From contig JAAPAO010000156.1 in assembly GCA_013115145.1 (NCBI GenBank), forward strand, positions 1 through 60,200: a DNA stretch of 60,200 nt. The letters are read 5' to 3'. The DNA comes from Perkinsus chesapeaki. Lineage: Eukaryota > Perkinsozoa > Perkinsida > Perkinsidae. Numbering within the stretch: position 1 is the first letter of the stretch; each line of letters starts with the position of its first letter. The notes beneath the pieces are model-generated. The model saw nothing but the letters and a program-made list of their open reading frames with translations, searched no databases and was not told the DNA's origin. Made by a program: the position numbers and the translations under genes. Shown here piece after piece: positions 43,517 through 56,452 of the stretch.

Positions 43517-46500
43517 TCAATTATTATTATATCCTTCTATTATTTCTCTCAGCAGCATGGTAGCATAGGATCCCCGAGGAAGATGGAACTATACAGGCTG
43601 CATCGAACGTAACTACTGCATTAGATGACCTACATCCAACAGAAGGTTATTCCTATCAGGTAGCCGTTCGCCATTGGATTCTTCTGCCGCGAGGAGCACG
43701 GTTGGACGCACGATAAGTCGCCTTGGCACAGTTGTGAGCTTTTGGTGGAAGCCGAGATCAGAGAAGCGAAACTGTGCTTTCGGCCAAGACCCTGGCCGTA
43801 TCTCTCCACGATCTTCCGAGTCACCAATCAAGCCCGCATATCTGAGCCGCAATGGTACGTCCGAGGCGCAAGGAATATCTTTAAAGTCTCACAATTGCTC
43901 GACGTCCAGTCCAGCGCCGAGCACTCTACATTCCCCTTCTATCTGCTCACCTAGCTGAGGCAGACGTACATCATGTATGCTAAACCTGCAACCATGAATC
44001 GATCTCATCCACCACTTGAGCAGCTACTTCTCAGCATCATCCAGGGAGTAAATAAGCCTGAGCTCACCACTTGCCGGCTCCTTGACTAAGTCCCCGATCT
44101 GCACTTGCAGGCCGCCGCCATGGAGGATACGTCTAGAATAATATTCACACCATTCCCCCGTGCCATGGACTGTCTACCGGCTAGCCAGACGGTTCCACAA
44201 GCAGGAGATGTAGGCAGAGGCAAGCAAGTGCCATAGCGTCCTCGGTATGAGCATCATGGCACGGCGGCCTTTATCTCGACAGGTAGCCAGTTCAGATAGC
44301 ATGGCTCGATACCTACCAAGGGACAGCATTCATCCTACTGTAACATGTATTCACTCCCACAATATAATATCGCGGTTGTCGCGTGCCTGTACCCGATTGA
44401 GAGCTTCCGATGCCTTACGAGCATCCCCGCTTTCAAGCCACTCTCGCCGTATCTACCAGCTCTACAAAACCTACCAACGCCTTCCAAACCCACCTCGGCA
44501 TCTTCCGAAAAATCGTCCGCCAAAGGCCGTAGGTAAGACTGCACAGCGCCATAGAAATCACGAGTGATGATAGCGCCGCCGGTCCGCACCTTAAAAATAA
44601 ATTTGTAGAAGGAGCGTACTCGTCCGCACTGAACGACGTCTCTTACGTGGCTGGATTCTCCGGAGCCTTTGTCCCATCCAAAGCGCTGAAGTCCAAAATA
44701 GTTGACGAAGCCCGTGTTGCGGAGCGAGTCCAATTTCGCACTGGCCCCGGGCTCAACATCACGCAATCGTATTCGGAAGCAGTTGCTGAATAGATCATCT
44801 CATTGGCAGCTGCGCCGCCCGAAGAAAGTTCCACCCGAAGAGTGTCCCGCACTTGAACTTCTTCTCTGGAGCATCGTGCAGTTGGAAGTTGTCCAAAGCT
44901 GCCCATCCCCGTGAGCCTCCCCCACACGCCACTGACAATGCCTTCTTGATCTCCTCTGGACTGTGTGTTGCTGGAATCGTTACGTACCTAACAACCGTCA
45001 TACAACCCCCTCGGAGCTTTATTGACCCCTCCTCCTCCTACTGATAAGTAAGTCCCCGCTTATCCTTGAGACCGGCATAGTGTATAGATTCCCTTGGCAG
45101 GCGCAGCTCCTTTTCTAGTATAGCGAGCACTCTAGGTGTATCAAGATTTGCCTTGTGCAACACACATCTCCACCGTTTGCCACCATGAAGGCCTCTCTGT
45201 GAGTAAAGCCTCGACCAAGATGCCCGCACGATAGTACTGTCATCCTGCAATGCAGAAGACGACATGAATCCTCAGACAGACCGGCGCACCTCTCTCCAGG
45301 ATGATAATAGTCTTACCTCGGAAGTCGCAGAATGGAGTAGTTGGAAATCTAGATCTCGCCAGAACTTGGCGACCTCTGCTGCGAATCTCTCAACTTCATC
45401 TGCAACATTCTGGCCAGGAGATCGGAATGCAAATGACACATCTCTCTGGCCATATCTGAGAACAAGGTAAGAAGAGGAGCATCGCTGAGGGCGAATATAA
45501 CAATGACTCCTCAAAGTGATCGATTTTCGAACTCACAATAAATGTAAAAACTTCCCTCCAGTAGTTTCCCTCCAGTAGATACCGAATTGAGGTAGCCAGT
45601 GAGGTAGCCGAGGCAACAGCTTACTGCTTACCCACATGTTATCAGACCAAGCAACATTTGGGCATCACTCAGGGTCATATGCTGCAGTAGTAGCCTTTTA
45701 AAACCACGATTCTCAGCTATATGGAATACTCTATGCTCTCTACCCTCGAACTGACACGGTACATTCGCAAGCACCTGAACCGTGATACAATACAGGTTAC
45801 CAGAGTGCTGCTACATGTTTGGTAGCCGCCACGATAGCCCCCCTGAGTCGGTAAGCCTCCTCATCACTCATGACACCTTCCCCCAGCTTCGTTCGTAGCA
45901 CCCCGGCCTCATGCGTCTTGGCCTGCCCATCCCACACAAAGCTTTATTATCGTCTTTCTATAGTGGTCACTACCGCTGCGTTGTCGAGAAAGGAATCCAA
46001 GCGGGTGATCGCCGAATGACCCAGTTTAGCCTCTATGAGCTCCCTTGCTTCGGGAACTGCTAGATTGAATCTGAGTGGAGCTACAAAGTGCGTCTCAGAA
46101 GGGATGCTACCCTTCCCAATGCGCATCTTCAACCGCCTTGGTCTTATCGGCCTCCTCCAATGGAGGAAATGACGTCTCTTCACCGGACTCCGCATCGATC
46201 CTATCAGACAGTCAAGCTTTGCGGTTTGAAAAGGACCAGTAAGTTGAGTAGAATAATTATTTTGATTAGGTACGGGAGTAGTGGATTAGACTCACCCGTT
46301 CCGTGCTGCTTCCTCGGAGACTACTTCCTCAACTTCTTCCCACCAGTGAAGGATAGGCTCATCGTTCAGTCTAGCTACCTTCAAGTCAGTACCGACCTCT
46401 CGGACCTCCCAATCTTTAATCTGACGCAGCAAATGCCCTCTACTAGAGGGTTGCCGACATACCTTCACGCGGAGGTCGCCACCGAGGGCCAGTGGATTTA

Positions 46501-46819
46501 TGAACTCAGTGATGCCCACAGCCTCTGGTAACGGCTTCTTCACAGTGTAGTCAGCTACAGGCGAATGTCGACTACGAAACTAATAAACACTCCCAACTGG
46601 GGGAGACACTCCAGCAGTTACAGCAGCGCTCACCGTGGTGCCATCGACAGGATGTGCTGTCCATCGCGAACGGGGTCTACTCCCAGCAGCAGCAGCAGCA
46701 GCTTGCTCAACAACCGGTATAGCAGCTGTGGCGAAGAGACGCTTGTCGAATCCGTTAGCGGAAAGGATAATTTTGGCGCCGGGTGGTAAAAACTTCAACG
46801 ATGATCTTTCACCATTCAA
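43517..46819 (-). CDS. PUS7: TruD-family tRNA pseudouridine synthase (PUS7-like), copy 2
   Basis: Tandem paralogue of copy 1. Exon 1 starts at ATG 46819 (MNGERSSLKFLPPG) and includes a short poly-Ala run coded by CAG-type repeats; a 54-nt GT-AG intron joins DGTT to FRSRHSPVADYTV. Then EAVGITEFINPLALGGDLRV, DWEVREVGTDLKVARL, the catalytic IHYAGLKDKRGLTYQ, NCFRIRLRDVEPGASA, GFVNYFGLQRFG, LLASAYISCLWNRLAG, RILHGGGLQVQIGDLV and the end FHLPRGSYATMLLREII with a stop at 43517-43519. The catalytic Asp and the NYFGxQRFG block are present. The two copies are strongly diverged outside motifs, so they probably modify different RNAs. The intron that holds the tRNA in copy 1 has no tRNA here. Confidence 0.82.
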
Positions 46820-47174
46820 CTGCTGTTAACTCAACGAGTCCTCCTCCTCGTACAGAACCGATAGCCGAGGATTACAATTCTAACACTGTGAGAAATAATG
46901 CATTCCAATTCAACCTAACAGAATCTTCTCAATCATAAGCCACCATTATCCTTCTTCATTTCGTAAGCAGTTGTTGTTCATCTACACCACCTGCCAAGGG
47001 CCCTCTCCGACGTCCACTGGTGGGCCCGTCTTGGATGCAGCATTCTCCATGTGAAAGTCTGGTCTCGACGCAAAGAACGTTATTGCTTGTACCAGACGCA
47101 TCGCTGTTGAAGCGGGTACTAACACAGGACACTGTGCAGCAGAAGCAGCAGCAGCAGAAGCAGAGAAGTTGCCG

Positions 47175-49354
47175 TTAGAAATCACCTTCAGTTCCGCTGG
47201 ATAACGCGGCCTCGAAGGCATCATCTTCAAACTCACACTCATACCGCAGGCCATTGTAGTGGAAGACATATATCCTATCAGGGTGGGTCTTGGAGAAACA
47301 TACAAGAGGACCTGAGATGCTGTTCGAATGAGTCTTTTGGTCATCAAGTGTTGTTGTTGTTGCTTACCGCCGATTGGCACCCCTTCTCCAATATTCTCCC
47401 TAGCCAAGCCACCTGATACCGCACGGAGGTCAACAGAGGTACGTCCAGTAGCAGGATCGATGTCAGGCAAATGGAACTGAGCTATAGACCTCGCAGATTT
47501 GAAGTATCTGAAGATATGGCGAGTATCTTGGCAACCATCACCACCACAACTACTATAGCAATACTAAACAATTCTCTAATTCCACATACGACAGAATACG
47601 AATATACGACGTCGTTCCTGATACTGGGCGTGAAGACATGGCAAGTAGTAGTAGTAGTAGTGCAGAAATTGTCCAAGTGATTGAAGAATGCTGTAGTGTG
47701 AGTAATGAGCACGAAGGGGGAAGCGGCCAACATCCGCCTTCATACCCTATCGGCAGTGTGCTTGCCAGGGAATGCTTGGTCGAAGCTTGGCCTGTCTGAT
47801 CGGATGTCCCGCCACCAGCACCCAGCTGTAATAGTGTATTAGTCTGCTGTTCTACGTAGTTAACAGCAGAGGCAGCGTAAGATAATAAAGTAGAAGAGAA
47901 TGACCTGTCGACAACAATACGGGTTCAAGGCTGCCCCTCGCTCGGTTACGCTGCCGATGTTGCCCTAGCCCTCGAAGGTGGAGGGGTGCCTTCAGGTGGT
48001 GTAGGACCCAACATAACAGGCACTTGGGACCCTACGAGACAGCACACCTTACATTGACAAATCTAAACTGCCGCTGCTGCTGCTACCTTGAGAATCGCCG
48101 CTGCCCGATCGTGCGTGACGTGGCGATGCCAGCCGAAAGACATGCACTGTATTAGAGCTCGAGGACGATACGAGATATTGGTCATCATCCCCTATGGGAT
48201 GACTGCTAAGGGATCGGCGCGTTTATCAGGCTTACTAAAACTGAGACAGCATATCAGAGTATTTGTAGTGCCTCTTCTTAATTCATGAAGGAGTTGTCCA
48301 TCCTCAGTAGCCCACACTTTAATAACAGTACCACTCTCACCAGCGGAGGCTACCTGGAATGAAGAGGGGGATGAGGACGACGACGATTCAACGCTAGTTC
48401 GAACGGCGACGTTCCTCTCACCAGAGTGCCACTGACGTTTAACTGAAGAGCCATCACAGCGCTGTTGTGAGCACCCAAGATAGAGTGTGATGACAAGTGG
48501 CTGCTCACACCTGTTGAGGCTCCAGTGAGCCCATTTGGACGACCAAGGAATTGAACCTGCGTGTTCAGTGCTGGTGATCTTGTATTGAGTTACCCTGATA
48601 CCGCCCCTCTGTTGATCTGGGCAACACATAACGGTCTCTCTGTGAACATCACAATTTAAAGTGCATATTCCTCTACTGTTTCCATGGGTGTCCAAGTGAA
48701 GCATTACATCCAGTTCAGGAAGGCTGTAGACGTAAATCTGATAGAAAAACCGTAAACTACCACAATTAACGGCCACACGCTAGGCACCTTGTACTCCGTC
48801 ACAACCGCTATGACATCTCGCCGCATTTGCACATTCAGAACCTCTGGTCTCGAACACAGAGCGTGAGGCGCTGTACCACTTTTATCGTCCCACAGCAAAA
48901 CCTATGATACCCAGTCCCTTCCTCTTGGCCCATCATTTTCGCCTTACTCGTGTCGGCTCACCAGCGCTGACCAAGGCTCTTATGTTAGTCTTGTAAAGCA
49001 TCACTGCGACAGCTACCGGCGCTGACATCAGTCGCCGACGGAACTCTACGAAGTTATCGCTTTGGGCTTGTGAGTAAAGGAAGAAGGTGCCTGTAAATGA
49101 TGCGCCCGATGCCTAGCTGGCGGTCCGATATAGGCCTTACGAAAGTCTTTGGTGGTGCCAAGACAGAAACCAGTGTGATCCTGATTGAGCGACATGCTCA
49201 CCAAGTACACTGGGGGTGCACCCGGTTGTTGTTGATGTTCTTTAGTGGGGCTGTCGGTATTGCTGGCAGACTGTTTACTCAGAACGGCCGGAGAAGATAA
49301 CGGCGAAGTTGGTGTAGGACTATGGGAAGGAGTTGATGCTTCACTTGATGACAT
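47175..49354 (-). CDS. ATG18: PROPPIN, ATG18/WIPI family WD40 protein
   Basis: Seven-bladed beta-propeller that binds PI3P/PI(3,5)P2 in autophagy and vacuole traffic. Start ATG 49354 is followed by a Ser/Thr/Pro-rich tail, then VYLVSMSLNQDHTGFCLGTT (blade 1). VAVAVMLYKTNIRALVSAGE joins to VLLWDDKSGTAPH, then IYVYSLPELDVMLHLDTHGN. The blade 5 hallmark SAGESGTVIKVWATEDGQLL is followed by the lipid-binding motif LRRG (FRRG in yeast Atg18). CCLSFSK and SSSSNTVHVFRL make blade 6, and THPDRIYVFHYNGLRYECEF makes blade 7, with a stop at 47175-47177. Both arginines needed for phosphoinositide binding are kept. Introns are short; one donor is GTAAGGC. Between 46820 and 47174 nothing is recognised. Confidence 0.84.
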
Positions 49355-49754
49355 CACAAAAAGGTAACAGAAATGTTGGCACCTACTGGCCAGTTGGTCA
49401 GTAACGCAACTTCCGAGACCGAAGGGATTTAACATCAGCATCAATAATGCCCTTCAAGTGCAGAGAAATTCACGGCAGAGAAAGGCTAGAACTGATCCCA
49501 GCAGGCGAGCAGCATTCACCCACAGCTAGGTGGGCCACGGAGCATTGCCGACCTGCTGCCATCACCACAATCCCTTGTGACACAACGTGAACTCAACAGT
49601 TGCTATTGTTAAAGGATCCTACTACTACTACTATTGAAACCAACGTACACTGCTCTACTACTAGCCTAAACCATCATCATCAACAGCAGCAGCAGCAGAG
49701 GCAGGCGTAATGATAATTTAAACATCGCATCCATTAACTCATTGGAGTAGTCTA

Positions 49755-52700
49755 TCACTCAATTTTAGTATTGCGTATATCGTTAATGTGCTGCTCGTCT
49801 GATGTCTCGCTACTCGATGCTGCACCAGGCTCATCACCAGGCTTAGTCCCTGTACCAGAAGCTGCCGCTGCCTTAGTGACCGCCTTGAATCGGCTTGCAC
49901 CGCTAGCCAGAGCCTCCAGCACCTACAAAAACACTATTCACTGCTGTCTCTAAAGGACGGGATTGTTACCTCCTCATTGCCCTCAAGCTTGTCCAATACC
50001 TCGGGGTAATGCTCCTTCAAAAAGGCCTTCATACGATCTGTGGCGCTCAGATGCCAATTCGTAACTCGTTTCTGTATTGAGTTCCACTTTAAACCGCGAC
50101 TGATCTGCTGCTCATGTTGAAGCCTAGCATACGCCCTCGCCACCTTGACCTAACATCACACCTATATAGCAAACACTGAGCTCATCAAGATCAGCGTACC
50201 TGAGTCGTCCTATCCCCTTCCGCCAGCTCAAAGGCGAAGAACTCTCCCCAAAGGTCACCATTACAGGAATCGATACTTGTGGCATTCTGGTACCACTTGC
50301 GGGCCTTCGCTATCATACCTGAATAGCCATTTGAAAAGGAAACCACTTCGGGGCTATCAAGCATCAGTTGCGAGCTCATCACCCTTATCCTTCCAGAAGA
50401 ACTTGGCCACTGCCATCACCGCATGGACGTCATTCTCACAATGCTTAAGAGCATCCACCGTCTTGGCATGTCGAGTCTCCTTTGGTTCCAACTCGACCGC
50501 CTTTGCCCACAGAAGTCCAGATCTGATCACCAACCACTTTGACACAATACTCGGTCTCCCCACGCTCACCGTGGGCACTGTTGAAGAGCTCTATTCAGCA
50601 TATGGCGAGCCTGTGGCAAAGTATCTTCCAATTCAATAGACTTGAGCCAAAGCTCGTCCAGGTGAGGATGCTGCTTGGCAGCGGCTCCTAGTGTGGCTTG
50701 GGCTGCACCCACAGCTCCAGTAGCCTCAGTGACAGTAGAGTTACGGAGACGACCACGCTCCAGTATACTTCGTGCCAGAGGCAACTTATCCCTCTTCGCC
50801 GCGACATCAGCTGCTACTATCCACAAATGGACACTACGAGGGCACTTCTCAAGGCCATTAGATGCCCATCGCTCCGCCTCCTTTAGATCACCACTTTCAA
50901 CATTAATATGCGCCCCAATCATATAAAGCTTAGCAAAGTGTGGATACTGCACAATAGCCTCCTTACATAAAGCCAATGCCTAAGTTGAAGAGCAGCCACA
51001 ATTACCGAACACAACCCTTCCCCATCATCTTACTTGATTGGTATGACCCGACTCTCGTTCCAACTGCACACTCTGCATCCATATGCGCTCGCAAGGCTCC
51101 TTTGAGAACTCCGCCTGCCTCCGTGCTGCCGCCAGCAGCTGCCTTGCTCGTTGAATATCACCATTGCCCACCTATACGGACGAATCTTTGTCACCAGCGC
51201 TCTCCTGCCTGGCCCACCTCAATCTTGGCTGCGGCTAAATGAACATCTTCACTAGTGGAACCAACAGCCTGTGCAGCCTGCTGTAGTATGGATCTTGCAC
51301 TGTCAACATCACCACGAAGCAACTTCTGTTTGGCCGAGATAAGCCACAATTGCGGTGCCAATGGGCATGCCTCCACAGCAGCGGCCAAGACCTAAATACC
51401 AAAAGTGCAAAATCGTTTAGCGGAGCGATGCAGTAGTAACCCACTTTGTCCATCTGAGCAGCAGTACCATGCCTCGCCTCCAGCTGTGCCCACCGCTTCC
51501 ATAATCCCTTTTTACTAGGGAACTTAGATGTAGCACTCGCATAGATAGCCCTCGCAGTATGTGGACGGTGCCGAGATAAAGCAGCATCGGCATCAGCAAC
51601 CCACTCACGTTTACAAGCCTAACATTACCCATCCTCCTCCCCACTCCACCCTCCAAGGGTACTACTACCTTGGAGTCCGACATATCCATATTAGTGTCAA
51701 TTGTTAGATCTACCAAAGCATCAGTGGTAGCAGTGTAACCCAAATTCTCAGAGTCCTCTGCCATCTGTAACCATTGCCTTCTATCAATCTTAACACCATT
51801 GGCTCGCAGCGAGTCCATAGATCGCTGTATAATCTTCCGAATGCCCGAAGTGTTACCACTGCTCTCCTGCAGCCGTGCCGCAGTAACCCAAATAAGCGCA
51901 CTTGTCGGGACATTCTTACGTGCTTGATTCAGCACCTGCAGATGATGTCCATGTTCCCCAACCCTATCATCATCATCATCCTCCTCCACTACAGGACTAC
52001 CTTCTGTGCCTCGTGATACTCACTTAGCCTTGCCAATGCTAACCACAGCTCTTCGCTCTTAGGGCAACACTCAGTGGCACGTCGTAGCAATATTTTAGCG
52101 TCTTGAGGCTTCTCCAATGATACTGCCATCTTCCACAGCTGCACACTGGACGGCACCTTCTCTAAAGCCTTCCGAAGGACTTGTCTCTTAGCATCCACGG
52201 AGGTCTAATAATACTAATAACACCCCCACGACCACCTCTACCCCCTGCCCTCCTACCTCCCTATTAGCAGCATCGATCCATATCTTAGTGGACCTCGGAA
52301 GCTCCCTTACTGCCTTAGCCAGCACTGCCTTAGCGTTATCAGGTTTCTCCAACCTTGCAGCCTGATGATAACGAAACCTTCACATCTTCCCCGCCACCAC
52401 GATGGGTAGCCTACCTCGAGCCATAGATCCTCACTTTTAGGGCAGTGCTGCACTCCCTTTGCCACCAGCTCCCTAGCCTGTCCCAGATTACCCGTCATCT
52501 CCTCTAGACGGGCCGCAGCTATCCATCCTGCGGCATGATGGGGGTTACTGCGGGTAACAGACTTAAACAGCAGCCTGAGCAATCACACTACATGCCACCA
52601 ATCCATCCACTCTCCTAGTACCTGGCCTTTTTAACCTCGTTAACATCAGTATCAACCCCCACACCAGCAGCGGCTCCCAATCGGGATGCTGCCGCCAGAT

Positions 52701-54146
52701 CTGTGAGATATCCTTTGGGATCCATCACCGACTGGCCCGTTATAGAGTCCTGCAACTTATCCAACTGCACGGCGAGGACAGCGGCCTTAGCTTGGCCCAG
52801 CTCATTAACACTTCCCGCTGCGCCCACGCCAACAGGTGTTGACAAACCCATCGGTGTTGATAGCCCCATTGGTGTTGCCATCCCCATAGGTGTACTAAGT
52901 CCACCTACACCCATAGGTGTCGCTAGGCCTCCCATGCCCAACGGTGTCGATATGCCCATAGGGGTGGAGAGCCCCCCTCCACCTAACCCCATTGGAGTGG
53001 ATAGACCCAAACCCATTGGAGTAGATAAGCCCATACCAATAGGAGTCGACAGCCCACCCGTACCAAAGCCTAAGAAAAGCTTATTAAACAGCAAGTCGAG
53101 TCCCTATAGTACCCATTGGGGTTGACATCCCTGTCATGGGTGTTGCCATACCACCAGCTCCACCACCGCTTTGGTCAGTGGTACCAAATGTCCCTGCACT
53201 ACGAGCCGATAGCAGGAGAGAATCCGAGGCTGCCGCCAGTGTTTCACGCCGACGCTTCTTCGTCTGATAGGCGATCCATTACCCTACCGCCGCTCACAAC
53301 GCTGATTACCTTGAGATGCTCCTGAGCCTCTGGGATGGCGTCCCACTCCTCCGCAGAGACCTTGGCGAGATCTCGCTTGAACGGCAAAAGCTGCTGTGAA
53401 ATGGTGGGGCGTTCGTCTCGCATTTTAAGCAGCTCATCGCGTATCCGTTCCTCCCTCCACTAAAATCCAACATCCTCTACCGTCTGTGCATCCGAGGTCC
53501 ATCTAGTACCTTCTTCCGCTTCTCATCGAGCCTTTCATCAATTTGTTCATACATTTCATCAGCCTCCTTATCATCCTCATCATAGACAGTGTTCTGGAAC
53601 AATGATCCACCGTACCTACGAACCAACGTAAACCACTTCTTTACAACAACTGCGGGTGCGACTAATCCTTTCGTCTGCGACTCGGTTAGCAAGTAACTCA
53701 ATCGGCGGTCCCAGTGTGCCTTACCCAGCGAATTCATCGAAATTGCTATCGCCAAGATCTTGATTCTCCTCATCTTGTATGGGTGTTATCTCACTACTAC
53801 TAGCATCATCTCTACTAACACCACCAGTGAACCCTGTGGCTCCTCGGCCTCTACCAGGGATGTATCCTGGCGGCGGTGCCCCCCATTTCCCATGTATAGA
53901 GTGTTGATTGCCACCAAAGGTCTCTCGGGCCAGCTTACTCTTCTGGAAAGCCCGACTATGGGACCCTAATGTACCAGGTGATATGGTAGGCATCTGCGGC
54001 AGCCCAGCGAACTCGGCTCTAGTGGCCACATGAAAGCCACCAGCGCCTCTGCCTTTACCGGCAGTGTAACCCGCTGGTGAGGGATAACCAGATGGATTGG
54101 TCAACCCTTGCCGAGTAGCAGGATTCTGCCCAGGTAATAAGGACAT
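49755..54146 (-). CDS. PRPF6: U5 snRNP protein PRPF6/Prp6 (HAT-repeat splicing factor)
   Basis: Bridges U5 and U4/U6 in the tri-snRNP. Start ATG 54146. The N-terminal PRP1 domain contains [27 protein letters not shown], and [20 protein letters not shown] Gly/Met-rich stretch of repeated STPMG units follows (about 52800-53090), then [12 protein letters not shown], and an array of HAT helices such as [74 protein letters not shown] and [16 protein letters not shown], with about a dozen short introns. The C-terminal part keeps [20 protein letters not shown] and [19 protein letters not shown] weakly conserved acidic end finishes at the TGA at 49755. Divergent from DDX47 with 250 bp between starts. 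Confidence 0.88.
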
Positions 54147-54395
54147 GTTGACTGATGATGAAGATGACTTTCAACGAATCAAACACGGACAATCGATCAG
54201 ATGGGCGCGCGCGATTCACGATGCTTCGTCTTCAGCAAAGTCATATGACATGCTGGCAGTGACTCCTCACCAGGAGTGTCGTTCTATTCTAGGGTTCATG
54301 TGTGTATCAATACTGGATGCAACAGGCACATCTGTACCTCCGATCGTGAGCCGTATGATGCTTTCCTGTGTTATGTAAGCTTCTTTTGTCCTCTG
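54147..54395. promoter_or_regulatory. Bidirectional promoter between PRPF6 and DDX47 genes
   Basis: Only about 250 bp separate two divergent starts of RNA-processing genes. No specific motif recognised. Confidence 0.45.
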
Positions 54396-56452
54396 ATGTC
54401 AGAGTCGTCATCTACAAAGGCTGATGGCAGCCCGGCAGACCAGGCTGATGCTGAGCAACAAGCAGTAACGTTCGAGTCATTGGGTGTCTGCCCTGAGCTA
54501 TGCAAGGCTTGTGATGTACTAGAATGGAAGCATCCTTCTAAGATCCAGGAAGAGACTATTCCCTATGCATTACAAGGGAGGGATCTCATAGCATTGGCCG
54601 AGACAGGCAGTGGAAAGACTGGTACTATAAGGGGGTAACCACAGCAAGCAAGCGGGAGCTTTACTACTGTCATTCTTCAATCTACGCTATTGTTAATTAC
54701 GTTGGGTGTGTGGGCGGTTGGTTATAAGTAGTTGGATGCATAGGATGGACGGCTGAACAAGAAGGGACAGGCCTTTTTGGTACACCTCAGGAGCCTTTGC
54801 CATACCAATTATACAGAAGTTGCTTGATGCTGCACCACACCGGAAGCTCACATGGGCATGCGTACTGGCTCCTACTAGAGAACTATGTGTACAGGTGAAC
54901 TGTGATACTGTGTGATACAAGACGACATTAATCGAATCAGATCGGGCAGCAATTTGAGGGCCTTGGTGCCAGCATTAACCTAACGACAGCCACTATTGTT
55001 GGAGGATTGGACATGGTTACACAGGTACGGTGTGATGGTAAAAGGCTTTGATGATGATGGTGGTGGTGTAGGCCATGGCTCTGTCTAAGAAGCCTCATAT
55101 TATAGTAGCATCTCCTGGACGATTGGTGGATCATTTAGAGAACACTAAAGGCTTCCATTTAAAGACAATCAAGTTCCTAGTCATGGATGAAGCAGATAGG
55201 CTGCTAGGTAGTGTGGGGTAGTTGCCTACGTTTGCTTTGATGTGGTCGCATGGTCAGGTATGGACTTCGAGGATGCTCTTAATAAGATAGTTCAGTCCTG
55301 TCCACGGGATAGGCAAACCTTCCTGTTCTCTGCCACCATGACCAGTGAGTCTTATCCTTTCCCCCATACTTGTAACCGCCGCCGTCATCAGATAAGGTAT
55401 CGCAGTTGCAGCGAGCTTCCCTTACCAGACCGGTCAAGTGCGAGGTCGCCCGAAAGTACTAAGTGAATCTCACCGCCTTTCTGTCTGACATTTTCCATCA
55501 AGGTTCGATGTCGCCAAGGGGTTGGTGCAGAACTACATGTTCGTACCACATAAGCACAAGCATGCCTATCTGGCTGCACTCTTGGCTCATTTCAAACTCA
55601 GTAAGCGATTCAAATAGTAGGGCAATGACCAAGCGTTTCAGGTACGGTGATGATCTTCGTCGATACATGTCTCAACGCCCAACGTATGGCGACAACTCTG
55701 CGGCACCTCGGTAACAACTGTGTATGTCTCCATGGCAAGATGACACAGACACACCGATTGGGGGCTTTGAACCAGTTCCGCGCTGGTAATAAGGGAATAC
55801 CCGACTCTGCTTGTATGCATGTAATATTCAGGTGCCCGATCGATTCTGGTTGCCACTGATGTAGCGGCCAGAGGTCTAGATATTCCCAGTGTGGATGTTG
55901 TTATCAATTTCGATGTCCCTAAGAATCCTGAGGTACTATTGGTGTTGGTGATAAGTGGGAGGAGGGTTACCTTTATAGGAGTATATCCATAGAGTTGGGC
56001 GCACAGCAAGAGCTGGTAGAACTGGCCGATCTGTTACACTTGTTACACAATATGATATAGAGCCATTCCAAAGGATAGAAAACAAACAAGGCAAGTCATC
56101 TTGAAGTGAGAAGAGTAGTGGCCATGATGTCAGGCAAGAAGATGGATGAGTTCAGTGAAGTTACCGAGGAGAACGCCATGGCTATGCAGGAGAAGGTCTT
56201 AGAGGCTTTACGTAAGTCACCGTTGCTGAGCGCTAAGTTTGTAAGGAATCTTTTGTCAGGTTCCACTCAGCTCGAAATGAGGGAGCAAGAAGAGGACATC
56301 AAAGAGTAATAGAAATGCTTCCGTGATGGGCATACAGAGGATCATGGTACGTTGTTAGGGCTTTGGCTGGAAAGACTGGTCGTGGTGGCAAAAAGCGACA
56401 GCATCAGATGATCCTCCAGAAGCTAGCTCAAGGCAATAAGAAGAGACGATAA
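54396..56452 (+). CDS. DDX47: DEAD-box RNA helicase, DDX47/Rrp3-like
   Basis: Start ATG 54396 ([13 protein letters not shown]). Motifs in order: Q motif [28 protein letters not shown]; Ia LAPTREL; GG in TIVGGLDMV; Ib [32 protein letters not shown]; then [63 protein letters not shown]. The [15 protein letters not shown] block and the C-terminal [10 protein letters not shown] / KKMDEFSE region are typical of Rrp3/DDX47, an enzyme of 18S rRNA maturation. The gene ends with a lysine/arginine-rich tail ([16 protein letters not shown]...NKKRR), stop at 56450-56452. Introns of 40-80 nt interrupt it roughly every 100-200 bp; one near 54620-54780 may be longer. All catalytic motifs are intact. Confidence 0.86.

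Noticed and set aside
44247-44567. Plus-strand frame of 106 codons
   Set aside because: Shadow of TruD copy 2, whose minus-strand frame contains the conserved AYxSxLWN block.
46681-46705. CAG/GCA microsatellite
   Set aside because: Codes the short poly-Ala run of TruD copy 2; common in such genomes and not notable alone.
52703-53125. Plus-strand 140-codon proline/isoleucine-rich repeat frame
   Set aside because: Antisense of the STPMG repeats of PRPF6; the minus-strand frame is the one supported by family homology.
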